This document shows, in pieces, positions 1 to 8,603 of a stretch of DNA of 52,800 nucleotides. Source of the DNA: Clostridia bacterium (lineage in GTDB: Bacteria > Bacillota > Clostridia > UMGS1883 > UMGS1540); contig JAFSCR010000013.1 of the NCBI GenBank assembly GCA_017436645.1, forward strand, positions 1 to 52,800, read 5' to 3'. A program made the translations under genes and the position numbers. The notes below the pieces were generated by a model. That model ran no database searches. It was not told the DNA's origin and saw only the letters and a program-made list of their open reading frames with translations. Within the stretch, counting starts at the first letter, position 1; each line of letters begins with the position of its first letter.

Positions 1-232
1 CCATCATCAGCAAAAAGAACGGAAGAAAAACACTTCCGAGATAGGCTATTCTGTTGGAATTAAGTGCTGCATCAAGATCCTTTGATACAGACACCATAAA
101 ATAACCGAGATTACATACAGCTACAGAAACAAATAACCAAATCAGCCATTTATCACGCTTTTTATCTGCAAGAACACAAATTCCAACCATTGATAGAGAA
201 ATAATAGCGATAATTCCGTATGCTAAAGACAA
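1..232 (-). CDS. 7TM sensor protein, N-terminal part (cut by window edge)
   Basis: Only the first 77 codons are in the window. The start is a TTG (230-232) placed behind an AGGAGGTG ribosome-binding site. The peptide is almost entirely hydrophobic, with three visible membrane segments at about residues 3-19, 28-46 and 66-77, separated by short charged loops (DKKRDK, SKDLDAA). This resembles the N-terminal 7TM sensor region found before histidine kinase or diguanylate cyclase modules in Firmicutes. The output domain lies outside the window, so the kinase assignment is an inference; another multi-pass membrane protein is possible. It is transcribed away from the downstream lipoprotein gene. Confidence 0.55.
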   Translation of the reverse strand, partial: MSLAYGIIAIISLSMVGICVLADKKRDKWLIWLFVSVAVCNLGYFMVSVSKDLDAALNSNRIAYLGSVFLPFFLLMM

Positions 233-298
233 GAGGGGCACCTCCTTTTTTATCAGTTTTGTATGTCAATATGTATTTATATATAAAAATCCATATAT

Positions 299-327
299 AT
301 CATACCACAAAAGTAACAAAAAATCAA
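299..327 (-). promoter_or_regulatory. Promoter of the 7TM sensor gene
   Basis: On the minus strand a TTGATT -35 box (322-327) and a TATGAT -10 box (299-304) are separated by 17 bp, about 65 bp upstream of the TTG start at 232. It is a good match to sigma-A consensus. Confidence 0.5.
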
Positions 328-496
328 TCGTAATACCCAACAAAGTTATTAGCCCGTTTTATTGCTACCTACACAATCAGACAACCTATCCATTGAGGGC
401 AGACAGTACAGAGTTTACACTTGCAGGAGCGTATTGCTGTACCAATATGTTTTTGTATTTTGTTCAATCCGTAGGATTTGAAGCCCCAATATATGA

Positions 497-541
497 TTGA
501 CTTTCTTTCTGTAAATTGATATAATCAACTTACAGAAAGAA
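497..541 (+). promoter_or_regulatory. Promoter with inverted repeat around the -10 box
   Basis: A TTGACT -35 (497-502) and TATAAT -10 (520-525) lie 17 bp apart, just before the lipoprotein gene. A perfect 12-bp inverted repeat (503-514 and 530-541; half-site TTACAGAAAGAA) brackets the -10 box, one arm in the spacer and the other at the expected transcript start. This placement suits a repressor operator. A 5' transcript hairpin is less likely because one arm is upstream of the start point. Confidence 0.6.
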
Positions 542-551
542 GGTTCTTTTT

Positions 552-1703
552 ATGAAAAAAATATTAGCACAGATTCTCTGTCTTTCGTTATTTACACTGC
601 CCGCTGCTTGCTCTAAAACACCTGCCCCCGACGCTGTGCCCGTCCCTTCGGCAACTGCCGCCCCCGTCTCGACGCCTGCGCAGTCAGGTGAGGTGACTGT
701 AAATACGCTGCAGGAACTGATTTCTTATCTGAATGCGCAGCGGGAAAACGGCGTTCTGGACACCACCTTCCGTTATCCCCATTTGATATCGGATGAGGAT
801 TTTGCTTTAATTTGTGACAGCACAGGTGTTATGCACGTTCGCTACACCGGTTTTGGAACAAAATATCATTTTACGCTTACCCAGTATCCGGGCAACCGCA
901 TCGCAAAAGCGCATTTCAGCGGAGATACCTCCCTTCTGAGTAGCGACGAGCTTCGTGTATTGCAAATCGCGCGGGAGATGGTTACCACTGCCAAAGAAAT
1001 GACCGACGACCCTATCGAGCTGGAGCTGATTCTGCACGATATGCTGACCGAAAAATGCACCTATTATGGCGGCAGCACCGATATTCCCGACGAGCACAAT
1101 CCGCCAAGGCACCTAACCTGCGTCGGTGCTCTTCTGGACGGACGTGCCAACTGTCAGGGCTTTTCGGATGGGTTCTATACACTGGCTACCATTGCAGGCT
1201 TTACGGTGGAACGAATGAGCGGCTTTTCCAACGGCACGCCCCATATGTTCAACACGATTTATCTGGACGGGCAATGGTATGTGGTGGATGTTACGGTTAA
1301 TAATGATGATTCTAACGGCGGAAATGTGGAAAATATGTATCCGCATTTTAATTCCGGACTGGATATGTGTGGTTCCCTTTCCTGGCGTCCCGAAGAGGAA
1401 ATTAAGCCCATTGCGAAAACAAGCGGCCCCCATTACTACTATAACATTCAAAATGATTCTGCCCGCCACAATTACCAAAAGAAATACACCGAGCTTTCCG
1501 AACTTTGCAAAGCCGCCATCTTCGAATATACACAAAACAGGCGCAGCAACGTTTCGCTGATGCTGGAAAATTATTTGGTGACACCGACAGAAATAGTAAG
1601 TGCATTAAAAGAAGCAGGTAAAGACGTGCCACAGCGGCTTCAGTATACTTACTGGTATATTGTGCGGGGCAACCATTCTTACATTTCCATTCGTTTTTCC
1701 TGA
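552..1703 (+). CDS. Lipoprotein with transglutaminase-like domain
   Basis: A 383-residue exported lipoprotein. Residues 1-19 form a signal peptide ending in a lipobox (LPAAC, Cys20 predicted to be lipidated), followed by a Pro/Ala-rich low-complexity linker to about residue 45. The central part carries a transglutaminase/protease-like core: NCQGF supplies the catalytic Cys (near residue 200), PHMFN the His, and WYVVDVT the Asp, in the usual order and spacing. Such cell-surface proteins may crosslink or cleave peptides; the substrate is not evident. The gene stands alone between its own promoter and a bidirectional terminator, and the ATG is placed by an AGAAGG site. Confidence 0.8.
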   Translation: MKKILAQILCLSLFTLPAACSKTPAPDAVPVPSATAAPVSTPAQSGEVTVNTLQELISYLNAQRENGVLDTTFRYPHLISDEDFALICDSTGVMHVRYTGFGTKYHFTLTQYPGNRIAKAHFSGDTSLLSSDELRVLQIAREMVTTAKEMTDDPIELELILHDMLTEKCTYYGGSTDIPDEHNPPRHLTCVGALLDGRANCQGFSDGFYTLATIAGFTVERMSGFSNGTPHMFNTIYLDGQWYVVDVTVNNDDSNGGNVENMYPHFNSGLDMCGSLSWRPEEEIKPIAKTSGPHYYYNIQNDSARHNYQKKYTELSELCKAAIFEYTQNRRSNVSLMLENYLVTPTEIVSALKEAGKDVPQRLQYTYWYIVRGNHSYISIRFS

Positions 1704-1713
1704 TATTAAACGG

Positions 1714-1751
1714 AAAAAATGAGCTGTAAATTTCTTTACAGCTCATTTTTT
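1714..1751. terminator. Bidirectional terminator
   Basis: An A-run, a long perfect stem (1715-1730 with 1735-1750, core TGAGCTGTAAA, loop TTTC) and a T-run. It serves both the rightward lipoprotein gene and the leftward ysxC, whose stop codon at 1750 sits inside the T-run. Confidence 0.85.
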
Positions 1752-2349
1752 ATAATTCCACGCCGGTAATTCTGCTGATTTCCTGCCAGAGTTCTTCTTT
1801 TCCCGTTCCTTTTTCGCCGGAAAAGGGAATCACCCGATCCTCTTCGGAAAGGTTTAGAGTTTTGGAAATGAGGGCAACGCTTTCAGCAATTTTGGTTTTT
1901 CCGATTTTGTCCGCCTTAGTGGCGACAACCGTAACCTCGCCGAACCGTTCTTTTATCCAGCTATACATCATCACGTCATTTTGCGTCGGCTTATGGCGGA
2001 TATCCACAAGAAGAAGAACGCCGCAAAGTGGCTCTCTTATATCAAGATATGTATTAATCATATTGCCCCATTTAATCTGTTCCTCACGGGAAACACGGGC
2101 AAAGCCGTAACCGGGAAGGTCTACAAAAAACATCTTTTCGTCAATGTTATAAAAATTAATTGTAGCCGTTTTCCCAGGCGTTGCACTCGTTCTTGCAAGC
2201 TTATTGCGGTTTAACAGCTTATTGATACAGGAAGATTTTCCTACATTCGAGCGCCCTGCCATGGCAATTTCGGGAATCGCTGTTGGCGGATACTGCGAAG
2301 GCTTTACCGCCGAAATCGTAAGCGCCGCATTATGTATATTTAAATTCAT
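1750..2349 (-). CDS. ysxC: Ribosome biogenesis GTPase YsxC/EngB
   Basis: A 199-residue TRAFAC GTPase that assists late 50S subunit assembly. The G motifs are all visible: G1 GRSNVGKSS at about residue 32, G3 DLPGYGFA, and G4 TKADK; the length is typical of the family. The start overlaps the stop of the upstream HAD phosphatase gene by 4 nt, so the two are translationally coupled. In many Firmicutes ysxC follows lon or clpX; here it ends a two-gene unit behind mgsA. Confidence 0.95.
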   Translation of the reverse strand: MNLNIHNAALTISAVKPSQYPPTAIPEIAMAGRSNVGKSSCINKLLNRNKLARTSATPGKTATINFYNIDEKMFFVDLPGYGFARVSREEQIKWGNMINTYLDIREPLCGVLLLVDIRHKPTQNDVMMYSWIKERFGEVTVVATKADKIGKTKIAESVALISKTLNLSEEDRVIPFSGEKGTGKEELWQEISRITGVEL

Positions 2350-2978
2350 AGTATTCCTCCTAGTTCTTCTACTGTCTCGGCAAGATATAAAGGCTTTGAT
2401 GCACGAAGCTCGTCATGGTCCCCAAAACCATACAGAACGCCCACGGCCGGGATGTTGTTTTGATGGGCACCGATTACATCGTACATGGTATCTCCCACCA
2501 TAATGGCGTTTTTACTTTCTGCCTTTGACAGGCAGTACGCTATGATTTTGTCCTTGGCATCCATGTTTTTTCCCATGCCTGCGCCGACAATTTCCTTAAA
2601 ATATCCCGAAAGCCCCCATTCATCCAGCATAATCTTGGAATAGCTTGTTGGCTTTGAGGTAGCAATAAAAAGTTCTTTTCCGCTCGCACAAAGGCTTTTC
2701 AACAGATTTTCAATACCTTCGTAAGGACGGGCAAGATGCAGTCCTTCATTGCCATAGAACACACGATAATCTGCAAGGAGCGCTTCTGCCGTATCCGCAT
2801 CCACGCCGCAGTACTTCTGAAAACTATTCCGAAGCGGCGGCCCTATGAACAACTCCCGGATTTCATAAGGAAGCGGCGGAAGTCCTTTTCCTTCAAGCGC
2901 AATGCGGACCCCCTCCGTAATCCCCTCGGCCGTATTTAAAATTGTCCCGTCAAGGTCAAAAAGTATGGTTTTATACAT
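2346..2978 (-). CDS. HAD-superfamily phosphatase, phosphoglycolate phosphatase-like
   Basis: A 210-residue haloacid-dehalogenase hydrolase. Motif I is FDLDGT near the N-terminus (nucleophile Asp), followed by an alpha-helical cap. Motif II is the Thr in ATSKPTS, and motif IV is MVGDTMYDV near residue 168. It resembles Gph/PpaX-type small phosphatases (phosphoglycolate or pyrophosphate); the substrate cannot be read from sequence. I chose the ATG at 2978, which has a GGAGA site 8 nt upstream. A longer in-frame start (3053) would run back through the terminator hairpin and is unlikely. It overlaps ysxC by 4 nt. Confidence 0.85.
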   Translation of the reverse strand: MYKTILFDLDGTILNTAEGITEGVRIALEGKGLPPLPYEIRELFIGPPLRNSFQKYCGVDADTAEALLADYRVFYGNEGLHLARPYEGIENLLKSLCASGKELFIATSKPTSYSKIMLDEWGLSGYFKEIVGAGMGKNMDAKDKIIAYCLSKAESKNAIMVGDTMYDVIGAHQNNIPAVGVLYGFGDHDELRASKPLYLAETVEELGGIL

Positions 2979-2993
2979 AATTATCTCCGTTTT

Positions 2994-3028
2994 AAAAAAT
3001 TGGGGCCGAAATCCGTCGGCCCCTTTTT
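2994..3028 (-). terminator. Terminator after mgsA
   Basis: A perfect 8-bp GC-rich stem (GGGGCCGA at 3002-3009 with 3016-3023) with six T on the minus strand at 2994-2999. It also has a T-run on the plus strand, so it may act in both directions. It separates the minD-mgsA transcript from the HAD-ysxC pair. Confidence 0.8.
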
Positions 3029-3427
3029 TTAGCTTCTTACAAGATTTCTCCAATCCAAGTCACCACGGCTCAGGCCTAAAATAAGAACTTCAGCCGTTGC
3101 CATGTTGGTGGCAATGGGAATGGTGTGTGCATCGCAAAGGCGAAGAATCGCCGATACATCAGGTTCATACGGCATTGCCGTCAGCGGGTCCTCAAAAAAG
3201 AGAACCAAATCTATTTCATTATAAGAGATACGGGCACCGATTTGCTGGTCACCGCCCTGTGTGCCTGATAAAAACTTCTGCACGGGAAGGCCTGTGGTAT
3301 CCTCCACAAGGTCACCTGTTCCTGCAGTAGAATATAAATTATGCTGCACCAAAACTGCTTTATATGCCGTGCAGAATTGAACCATCAGCTCTTTTTTCTT
3401 ATCATGCGCAATGAGTGCAATGTTCAT
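3029..3427 (-). CDS. mgsA: Methylglyoxal synthase
   Basis: A 132-residue enzyme converting dihydroxyacetone phosphate to methylglyoxal and phosphate, a bypass of lower glycolysis under sugar-phosphate stress. The phosphate-binding segment ([11 protein letters not shown], then NLYSTAGTG), the [10 protein letters not shown] block containing the catalytic Asp, and the [14 protein letters not shown] signature are intact, and the length is normal. It follows minD by 44 nt on the same strand, so the two are probably co-transcribed. Confidence 0.95.
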   Translation of the reverse strand: MNIALIAHDKKKELMVQFCTAYKAVLVQHNLYSTAGTGDLVEDTTGLPVQKFLSGTQGGDQQIGARISYNEIDLVLFFEDPLTAMPYEPDVSAILRLCDAHTIPIATNMATAEVLILGLSRGDLDWRNLVRS

Positions 3428-3471
3428 ATGTATCCCTCAATTCTGTCAAAAAATTTTGATAATCGCGCAAA

Positions 3472-4254
3472 TTACTTTCTTGCCCGTTTGAAGATGCCTT
3501 TTCTTTTCTTTTTCATGGGCAAAAGCGGTATGTTTTCACCAAGTAATCTTTTCGCCGTGTTTGAAAAGGCCTGCCCTGCTTCGCTTCGTAAAAGTGTGAC
3601 CACGCTAATGCCTTTGGCACCGCTAATCAGAACAGATACATCCTCGGGAATAACGCCTAAAAGCTCTGCGCCGAGCCAGTCTACAATTTCATCTACATCC
3701 AGTATGGCATCCAAGGCTGCAAGTTCCGGTCGCATCCGGTTTATGATAAGGCTTCTCTTTTGAATGCCTGCTTCTTCCAGTTTATCAATAATTTTATCCG
3801 CATCCCGAACGGCTGTGTGTTCAGGAACGGTAACAATAATGGCACGGTGTGCCGCTGAAATGGCGTTTTGAAATCCCCTGCCCGCTCCGGCAGGACAATC
3901 AATCAAAATATAGTCAAACTGTTCTTCCAGTTCACGGATGAGCAGCTGCATTTTTTCCGGCGTAATATCAGATGCCGTTCTTGTCTGCGATGCCGCTAAG
4001 AAGAACAGGTTTTCCTGTGTTTTATCTGTAAGAAGTGCCTCTCTGAGGCGACATTTCTTTTCTATTACGTCCACAAGGTCATAACAAACCTTGTTTTCCA
4101 TTCCGAGTGCCACATCCAGGTTCCGAAGCCCCACGTCTGCATCCAAAAGCACAACACGTTTGCCCATGAGAGCCAGTGCAGTGCCAAGGTTCGCCGTTGT
4201 TGTTGTTTTGCCGACGCCGCCTTTTCCGGACGTGATGACAATAACCTCGCCCAT
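3472..4254 (-). CDS. minD: Septum site-determining ATPase MinD
   Basis: A 260-residue ParA/MinD-family ATPase that helps restrict Z-ring assembly at the poles. The deviant Walker A KGGVGKTT is at residues 10-17, with LLDADVGLRNLDV (switch I) and DCPAGAGRG (switch II). The C-terminus ends in a basic, amphipathic tail rich in Lys and Arg, the expected membrane-targeting helix. No minC or minE lies next to it: the upstream neighbour is PBP2 and the downstream one is mgsA. A separate promoter precedes it, and an AGGAAAAAT site fixes the ATG. Confidence 0.95.
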   Translation of the reverse strand: MGEVIVITSGKGGVGKTTTTANLGTALALMGKRVVLLDADVGLRNLDVALGMENKVCYDLVDVIEKKCRLREALLTDKTQENLFFLAASQTRTASDITPEKMQLLIRELEEQFDYILIDCPAGAGRGFQNAISAAHRAIIVTVPEHTAVRDADKIIDKLEEAGIQKRSLIINRMRPELAALDAILDVDEIVDWLGAELLGVIPEDVSVLISGAKGISVVTLLRSEAGQAFSNTAKRLLGENIPLLPMKKKRKGIFKRARK

Positions 4255-4285
4255 ATTTTTCCTCCAAACAAATTCTTACTTATTC

Positions 4286-4314
4286 AGTATACCATATTTG
4301 TAATGATTAGTCCA
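4286..4314 (-). promoter_or_regulatory. Promoter upstream of minD
   Basis: TGGACT (4309-4314) and TATACT (4286-4291) on the minus strand, spacer 17 bp, in the 93-bp gap between PBP2 and minD. The -35 box is weak, so readthrough from the mre genes is also possible. Confidence 0.45.
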
Positions 4315-4347
4315 TGATTTTTTTGAGAATTTACAAATTTGTTATCT

Positions 4348-6369
4348 TTAGGGCAGAAGCGAATTTGTTTTCGCGATGGTTTCCTCTTCTACACGGCTGT
4401 TAAAATACGTGTCAAGAACATCACGAACGGCTCTCGCAGCATTTGCACCATGCACCCCTTCCTCCAATACAGCACATACCGCAATGGTGGGGTTATCATA
4501 TGGCGCAAAGCCTACAAAGATAGCGTTATCAGCCCTTCCCGGCACTTCGGCGGTACCTGTTTTGCCGCCGACGGGAATATTGAAGTTTTCAAAAACGGTA
4601 GACGCCGTACCAAGTTCTACAACGTCACGCATGCCCTCCAGAATCGCCTTGCGGTTCTCGGGAGAAATGTCGATTTGTGACAATACGGTAGGCTTTGATT
4701 CCTGTACCAGAACGCCTGTCTGCGAATCACGGACTGCTTTTACAATATGTGTTTTATACCTTGTTCCGCCGTTTACAATGGTGGCAAGGTAATTGGCAAG
4801 CTGGAGGGGTGTGAAGAGATTTTTGGACTGTCCGATGGAATACTGTAGCGTATCCCCCGGCACCCATTTTTCCCCGTCCTTTTCGCTTTGTTCCGGACTT
4901 GCGAGCTTACCTATATTTTCTTCCTCCGTAAGTTCAATGCCTGTCGCTTCGCCAAGCCCTAAAAGATGGGCATAAACATTCATTTTCTCAATGGTGGTCC
5001 GTCTGCCGATTTCATAGAAAAAGTAGTTACAGGAGTGTTTGAGCGCTTCAGATACATTGACAACCCCGTGGGTATCGCCCGTGCCTCTGTAAATCCAGCA
5101 AATGGGCTGATAGTCTTCATAATACTTATAAATACCCATATCCTCAATGGTATCGGTGGGTGTAATAATCCCTTCTTCAAGTGCTGCAAGCGCCGTTGCC
5201 ATTTTAAACGTGGAGCCGGGTTCATAGGCGCCGCCGATGGCACGGTTGAACATAGGCAGATTTTTATCACTGCTTATAATTTCGTAATCTTCGTAAAATC
5301 TGGCAGGGTCATAGGTGGGTGCCGATGCAAGCGCTAAAATTTCGCCTGTATTCACATCAATAGCCGCAAGCGCACCGCAAAATGCATTTGCCCCGTCGCC
5401 GTCTTCCTCCACGCTTTGCTCCCTTACATATTGCAGTGCATCCGAGAGCGCTTTTTCCGCACTCTTTTGCAGGGACAAATCAAGTGTCAAAATAACATTG
5501 TCGCCTTTTTTCGGTGCTTTTTCCACTTCCGTGCGAATACTTTCACCATCAATATTCTGGGCAACACGGTTTAAACCGTCTTCCCCACGAAGCGAATCCT
5601 CAAGATACCGCTCAATGCCTTGCTTGCCGATAATCGCATCCATGGCATAGTTTTTAGAACGGAGCACCTCATATTCTTCTTTATATATTTTACCGGTCTG
5701 TCCCAGAATATGTGCCGCCGTGGTGCCATGTACAAAGCGGCGCACGGGCGAGGTTTCAATCACAAGACCGGGATAATCAAGCTTTTGTTCCAGAAGACTT
5801 ATCATCAGTTCATTGGAAATACCGGTTGCCAGCGTATAGGAAACCGATTCGGAAAAACCAGTTCGTTCCATTTCATACCTTTGTGCAATCAGTGTGCGGC
5901 GCATTTCCCCCTGCACACTTTCTGATACACCATAACGCTTTGCAAAGAACGAAAGCACTTCTGCACGGTCCGCATCCGGAGAAAGGCCATATTGTTCTTT
6001 CCATTTTGAAAGGGCCTCTCCTTTTAAGCTGAAACCGTTTCCAAGGAGCGGAAAACTGTCCGTTATATGGGCCCCATCGTTTTCCAGTTTCTCTAAAAGG
6101 CCGACGAGCATTGCATTCAGCTGCGAATCGGTTACAGAATTTGTTTTATAAAGGCGAACGGCAAAAACCGTTTCATTCGTCACAAGAGGTGTGCCGTTTC
6201 TGTCCATAATTTCGCCACGGGGTGCCTTGACGGTACTGGTGCGGATAAGATGCATGCGACTTTCCTGCAGGTATTTTTCACCGTTTACGACCTGTAAATC
6301 CACAAGACGGCTTATGGCTGCCAGTGCAAAAAATGCAAGGAGAAAATATACAAAACGGTATCTGTTCAC
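4348..6369 (-). CDS. mrdA: Elongation-type penicillin-binding protein 2 (transpeptidase)
   Basis: A 673-residue class B PBP that crosslinks peptidoglycan during lateral wall growth with MreC and MreD. One N-terminal membrane anchor (YFLLAFFALAAISRLVDL) precedes the dimerisation domain (RGEIMDRNG). The transpeptidase domain carries all three active-site motifs: STFK (EPGSTFK), SCN (KHSCNYF) and KTG (GGKTGTA). I start it at the GTG at 6369, which overlaps the mreD stop as GTGA and has a GGGGG site upstream. An ATG at 6429 would lie far inside mreD. Confidence 0.92.
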   Translation of the reverse strand: MNRYRFVYFLLAFFALAAISRLVDLQVVNGEKYLQESRMHLIRTSTVKAPRGEIMDRNGTPLVTNETVFAVRLYKTNSVTDSQLNAMLVGLLEKLENDGAHITDSFPLLGNGFSLKGEALSKWKEQYGLSPDADRAEVLSFFAKRYGVSESVQGEMRRTLIAQRYEMERTGFSESVSYTLATGISNELMISLLEQKLDYPGLVIETSPVRRFVHGTTAAHILGQTGKIYKEEYEVLRSKNYAMDAIIGKQGIERYLEDSLRGEDGLNRVAQNIDGESIRTEVEKAPKKGDNVILTLDLSLQKSAEKALSDALQYVREQSVEEDGDGANAFCGALAAIDVNTGEILALASAPTYDPARFYEDYEIISSDKNLPMFNRAIGGAYEPGSTFKMATALAALEEGIITPTDTIEDMGIYKYYEDYQPICWIYRGTGDTHGVVNVSEALKHSCNYFFYEIGRRTTIEKMNVYAHLLGLGEATGIELTEEENIGKLASPEQSEKDGEKWVPGDTLQYSIGQSKNLFTPLQLANYLATIVNGGTRYKTHIVKAVRDSQTGVLVQESKPTVLSQIDISPENRKAILEGMRDVVELGTASTVFENFNIPVGGKTGTAEVPGRADNAIFVGFAPYDNPTIAVCAVLEEGVHGANAARAVRDVLDTYFNSRVEEETIAKTNSLLP

Positions 6370-6866
6370 AGTCTCATCCCCCTTTCCTGCCCGGGACGGC
6401 TGAGAGCGTTGACCGGACGGAATATGCAAAGCTGCACCGCTGCGGTATAAATTGCCGTAGGAAGCATATAGCGGAATACGTTAAAAATCAAAAAGCCTTC
6501 TCCCCATATTGTAAACGCCAGAAGGTACACGATAAGCTCGCAAAGAAAGGTGGCCACGCAAGTTATGCATGCCGTAAGAAGGGGCGAGCTTTTATATACG
6601 AGTTCTAAAAAGCCATGGGCAGAAAGTGCCGAATACATGTATAAAAGGGTATAAAAACCAAACGTACGTCCCCAGGCAAGGTCCCACAAAATGCCTGCGA
6701 CGGCGCCATATATCCCTGCTTCTCCAAAGCCTCCCGTCATTGCCATAATCATAACCGAGGCGAAAAGAAAAGAAGGTGCAATATCAAATATGCTGATAAA
6801 AGATCCTAGTGTGCTGTCCAGTACAAAAGCAAGAATCAGCACCAGGATTTTCCATACGTGGCGCAT
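6366..6866 (-). CDS. mreD: Rod shape-determining protein MreD
   Basis: A 166-residue integral membrane protein with about five hydrophobic segments, typical of MreD in the elongasome. Sequence conservation in this family is low. The call rests on length, hydrophobic profile, a charged-residue pattern like that of known MreD proteins (DSTLGSFISIFDIAPSFLF near the start), and position between mreC (gap 9 nt) and PBP2 (4-nt overlap). Confidence 0.88.
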   Translation of the reverse strand: MRHVWKILVLILAFVLDSTLGSFISIFDIAPSFLFASVMIMAMTGGFGEAGIYGAVAGILWDLAWGRTFGFYTLLYMYSALSAHGFLELVYKSSPLLTACITCVATFLCELIVYLLAFTIWGEGFLIFNVFRYMLPTAIYTAAVQLCIFRPVNALSRPGQERGMRL

Positions 6867-6875
6867 ATTTTCCTC

Positions 6876-7700
6876 CTATTTCCGAATTACCATAACTTCT
6901 GAAATGCGGCTGAAATCAACCGCCGGTTCAACGACCGCTTCATAATAAAGGCCCTGTGCATCCACGGAAAGGCTCTTGATTTTTCCTACATAAAGTCCTT
7001 CGGGGTAAATGCCGCCGAGGCCTGCAGTTTCCAAAAAGTCCCCTTCTGCCACTTCAGCTTCTCTGGAAAGATAGAAAAGGTGACATTTGCCTTCGTTCAT
7101 AAGCGAGATACTGCCTTCTATAACCGCTGTATCCCCTGTTCTTTCAACGATAACGCCGAGCGTGCTCTTTGTATCAATAATGCTCAGCACCGTGCTCCAT
7201 GTGGTGCCGACTTCGTAAATATAACCAACAAGCCCTTTATCCGTTAAAACAACATCATTTTTATGAATGCCGTCTCTTGTGCCTTTATCAATTTTAAACA
7301 TGCTGTACCATGCGCCCGGGTCTTTTGCCACAACCCTTGCCCCCACCATATCATACTGGGGACTATTCTCCTTGAGGGACAAAAGCCCCGTAAGGCGCTC
7401 ATTTTCATTGCGGACCTGATACAGTTCTCTCGTTTCCTCTTCAAGCTTTTTGATTTGTTCCTTCAGCGCTTCATTTTCGGTTCTGTACGAAGAATTGGAC
7501 CGAAAACGGCTGAAGAAATTATCCGTAGCCTCACCGATGCCTCTGAACATCTTTTGCACGGGCGACACAATCGTCCCAACGGCATCACCGGCGAAATTTG
7601 CCTTATCGCCCTGTATGGTGGAAACTGCCATGAGAATTAAAATGATTACCGTTATAATACTGAGTATAATAAAAAATTTGCTTCTGAAGAAATTATGCAT
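6876..7700 (-). CDS. mreC: Rod shape-determining protein MreC
   Basis: A 274-residue membrane-anchored scaffold of the elongasome. It has a short cytoplasmic start, one membrane helix (FFIILSIITVIILILMAV), a coiled coil (about residues 65-105, rich in Glu, Lys and Leu), and the beta-rich extracytoplasmic domain with VGARVVAKDPGAWYSMFKIDKG. The ATG at 7700 has a GGAGAAGCG site; an in-frame codon at 7754 would overlap the maf gene and lacks one. It lies 10 nt after maf. No mreB is present at this locus. Confidence 0.93.
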   Translation of the reverse strand: MHNFFRSKFFIILSIITVIILILMAVSTIQGDKANFAGDAVGTIVSPVQKMFRGIGEATDNFFSRFRSNSSYRTENEALKEQIKKLEEETRELYQVRNENERLTGLLSLKENSPQYDMVGARVVAKDPGAWYSMFKIDKGTRDGIHKNDVVLTDKGLVGYIYEVGTTWSTVLSIIDTKSTLGVIVERTGDTAVIEGSISLMNEGKCHLFYLSREAEVAEGDFLETAGLGGIYPEGLYVGKIKSLSVDAQGLYYEAVVEPAVDFSRISEVMVIRK

Positions 7701-7710
7701 TTCGCTTCTC

Positions 7711-8289
7711 CTATTCTTCCTGCATTTCACGAATAAGACGATCGACCGCCGCAAGCGGAAGGCCTACCACATTCAGAAAATCGCCTTCTGTCTTCTCAAC
7801 CAGCGCGCCGCCTTTCCCCTGTATGCCGTAGGCGCCGGCTTTATCCATGGGTTCACCCGTTTCGATATATGCGCGGATTTCATCGGCTGAAAGCGCACGG
7901 AAAGTAACTTTCGTTTCTTCGAGATGGGTTTTCATCTTGCCGTCCGAAGTGCGAAGGAGCGCAACCCCTGTATACACCGAGTGGGTTTTGCCGCTTAAAG
8001 CCGAAAGCATGGAAAATGCTTCTTCCGCATCCCCCGGCTTTCCCATCACCGTACCCGAAAGCACCACAACCGTATCTGCCCCAAGCACAAGACCTGCACA
8101 CCCCTTTGCAGCCTCAGCTGCTTTTGCGGCGGCAAGAAGCTGTACCATAAGGCGGGGCTCCAGCCCTTCAAAAACCGATTCATCCACATTGGCAGGCAAA
8201 ACCTTGTGGGGAATGCCGCCTTCTGTCAAAATTTCCCGACGACGGGGCGATGCAGATGCCAGTATTAATTTCGGTGCTGTGTTTCCCAA
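7711..8289 (-). CDS. maf: Maf-family nucleoside triphosphate pyrophosphatase
   Basis: A 192-residue house-cleaning pyrophosphatase, dTTP/UTP or modified-nucleotide type. The N-terminal LASASPRRREIL motif binds phosphate and metal; the catalytic-base segment is LGADTVV, and the tail has DKAGAYGIQGKG. The start is a TTG at 8289 behind an AAGGGGAAG site. It is the first gene of the maf-mreC-mreD-PBP2 run, the usual order in Firmicutes except that radC and mreB are missing. Confidence 0.93.
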   Translation of the reverse strand: MGNTAPKLILASASPRRREILTEGGIPHKVLPANVDESVFEGLEPRLMVQLLAAAKAAEAAKGCAGLVLGADTVVVLSGTVMGKPGDAEEAFSMLSALSGKTHSVYTGVALLRTSDGKMKTHLEETKVTFRALSADEIRAYIETGEPMDKAGAYGIQGKGGALVEKTEGDFLNVVGLPLAAVDRLIREMQEE

Positions 8290-8340
8290 AATATAGCTTC
8301 CCCTTTCTGTCGGGTAATTCTTTCCAAAATTTCTCTTTTT

Positions 8341-8369
8341 ATTATACTATAAAATATAAAGAAAAGCAA
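8341..8369 (-). promoter_or_regulatory. Promoter of the maf-mre operon
   Basis: TTGCTT (8364-8369) and a perfect TATAAT (8341-8346) on the minus strand, 17 bp apart, about 50 bp upstream of the maf start. Confidence 0.65.
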
Positions 8370-8477
8370 AGATATTTTGAAAAAACCGTGACTTTCTTCC
8401 CTTTGCATATAAAAAAAGCCGAAAAACTCCTGTTTTGCGGCTCTAAAAAAAATATAAGAAAAAATTTCAAAAAATGC

Positions 8478-8506
8478 TTTACAAAACCATAAAACTGTGG
8501 TATACT
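8478..8506 (+). promoter_or_regulatory. Promoter of tRNA-Gly
   Basis: TTTACA (8478-8483) and TATACT (8501-8506) with a 17-bp spacer. The predicted start point is only about 7 bases before the mature tRNA 5' end. Confidence 0.75.
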
Positions 8507-8519
8507 ACCATCTGTAAAT

Positions 8520-8595
8520 GCGAATGTAGCTCATCCGGTAGAGCGCCACCTTGCCAAGGTGGAGGTAGCGAGTTCGAGCCTCGTCATTCGCTCCA
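8520..8595 (+). tRNA. tRNA-Gly (anticodon GCC)
   Basis: A complete cloverleaf. The 7-bp acceptor stem is GCGAATG with CATTCGC, the anticodon stem is CCACC/GGTGG around loop TTGCCAA (anticodon GCC), and the T-arm has GTTCGAG. The CCA end (8593-8595) is encoded in the DNA. It is a single-gene unit with its own promoter and terminator. Confidence 0.96.
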
Positions 8596-8603
8596 CTTAT
8601 GGC

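Larger units (their letters stand above)
233..551. other. Intergenic region between divergent genes
   Basis: About 320 bases without a recognisable gene. It holds the leftward promoter at 299-327 and the rightward promoter with an inverted repeat at 497-541. Between them (330-490) I see no open frame, RNA fold or repeat that I can support. Confidence 0.6.
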
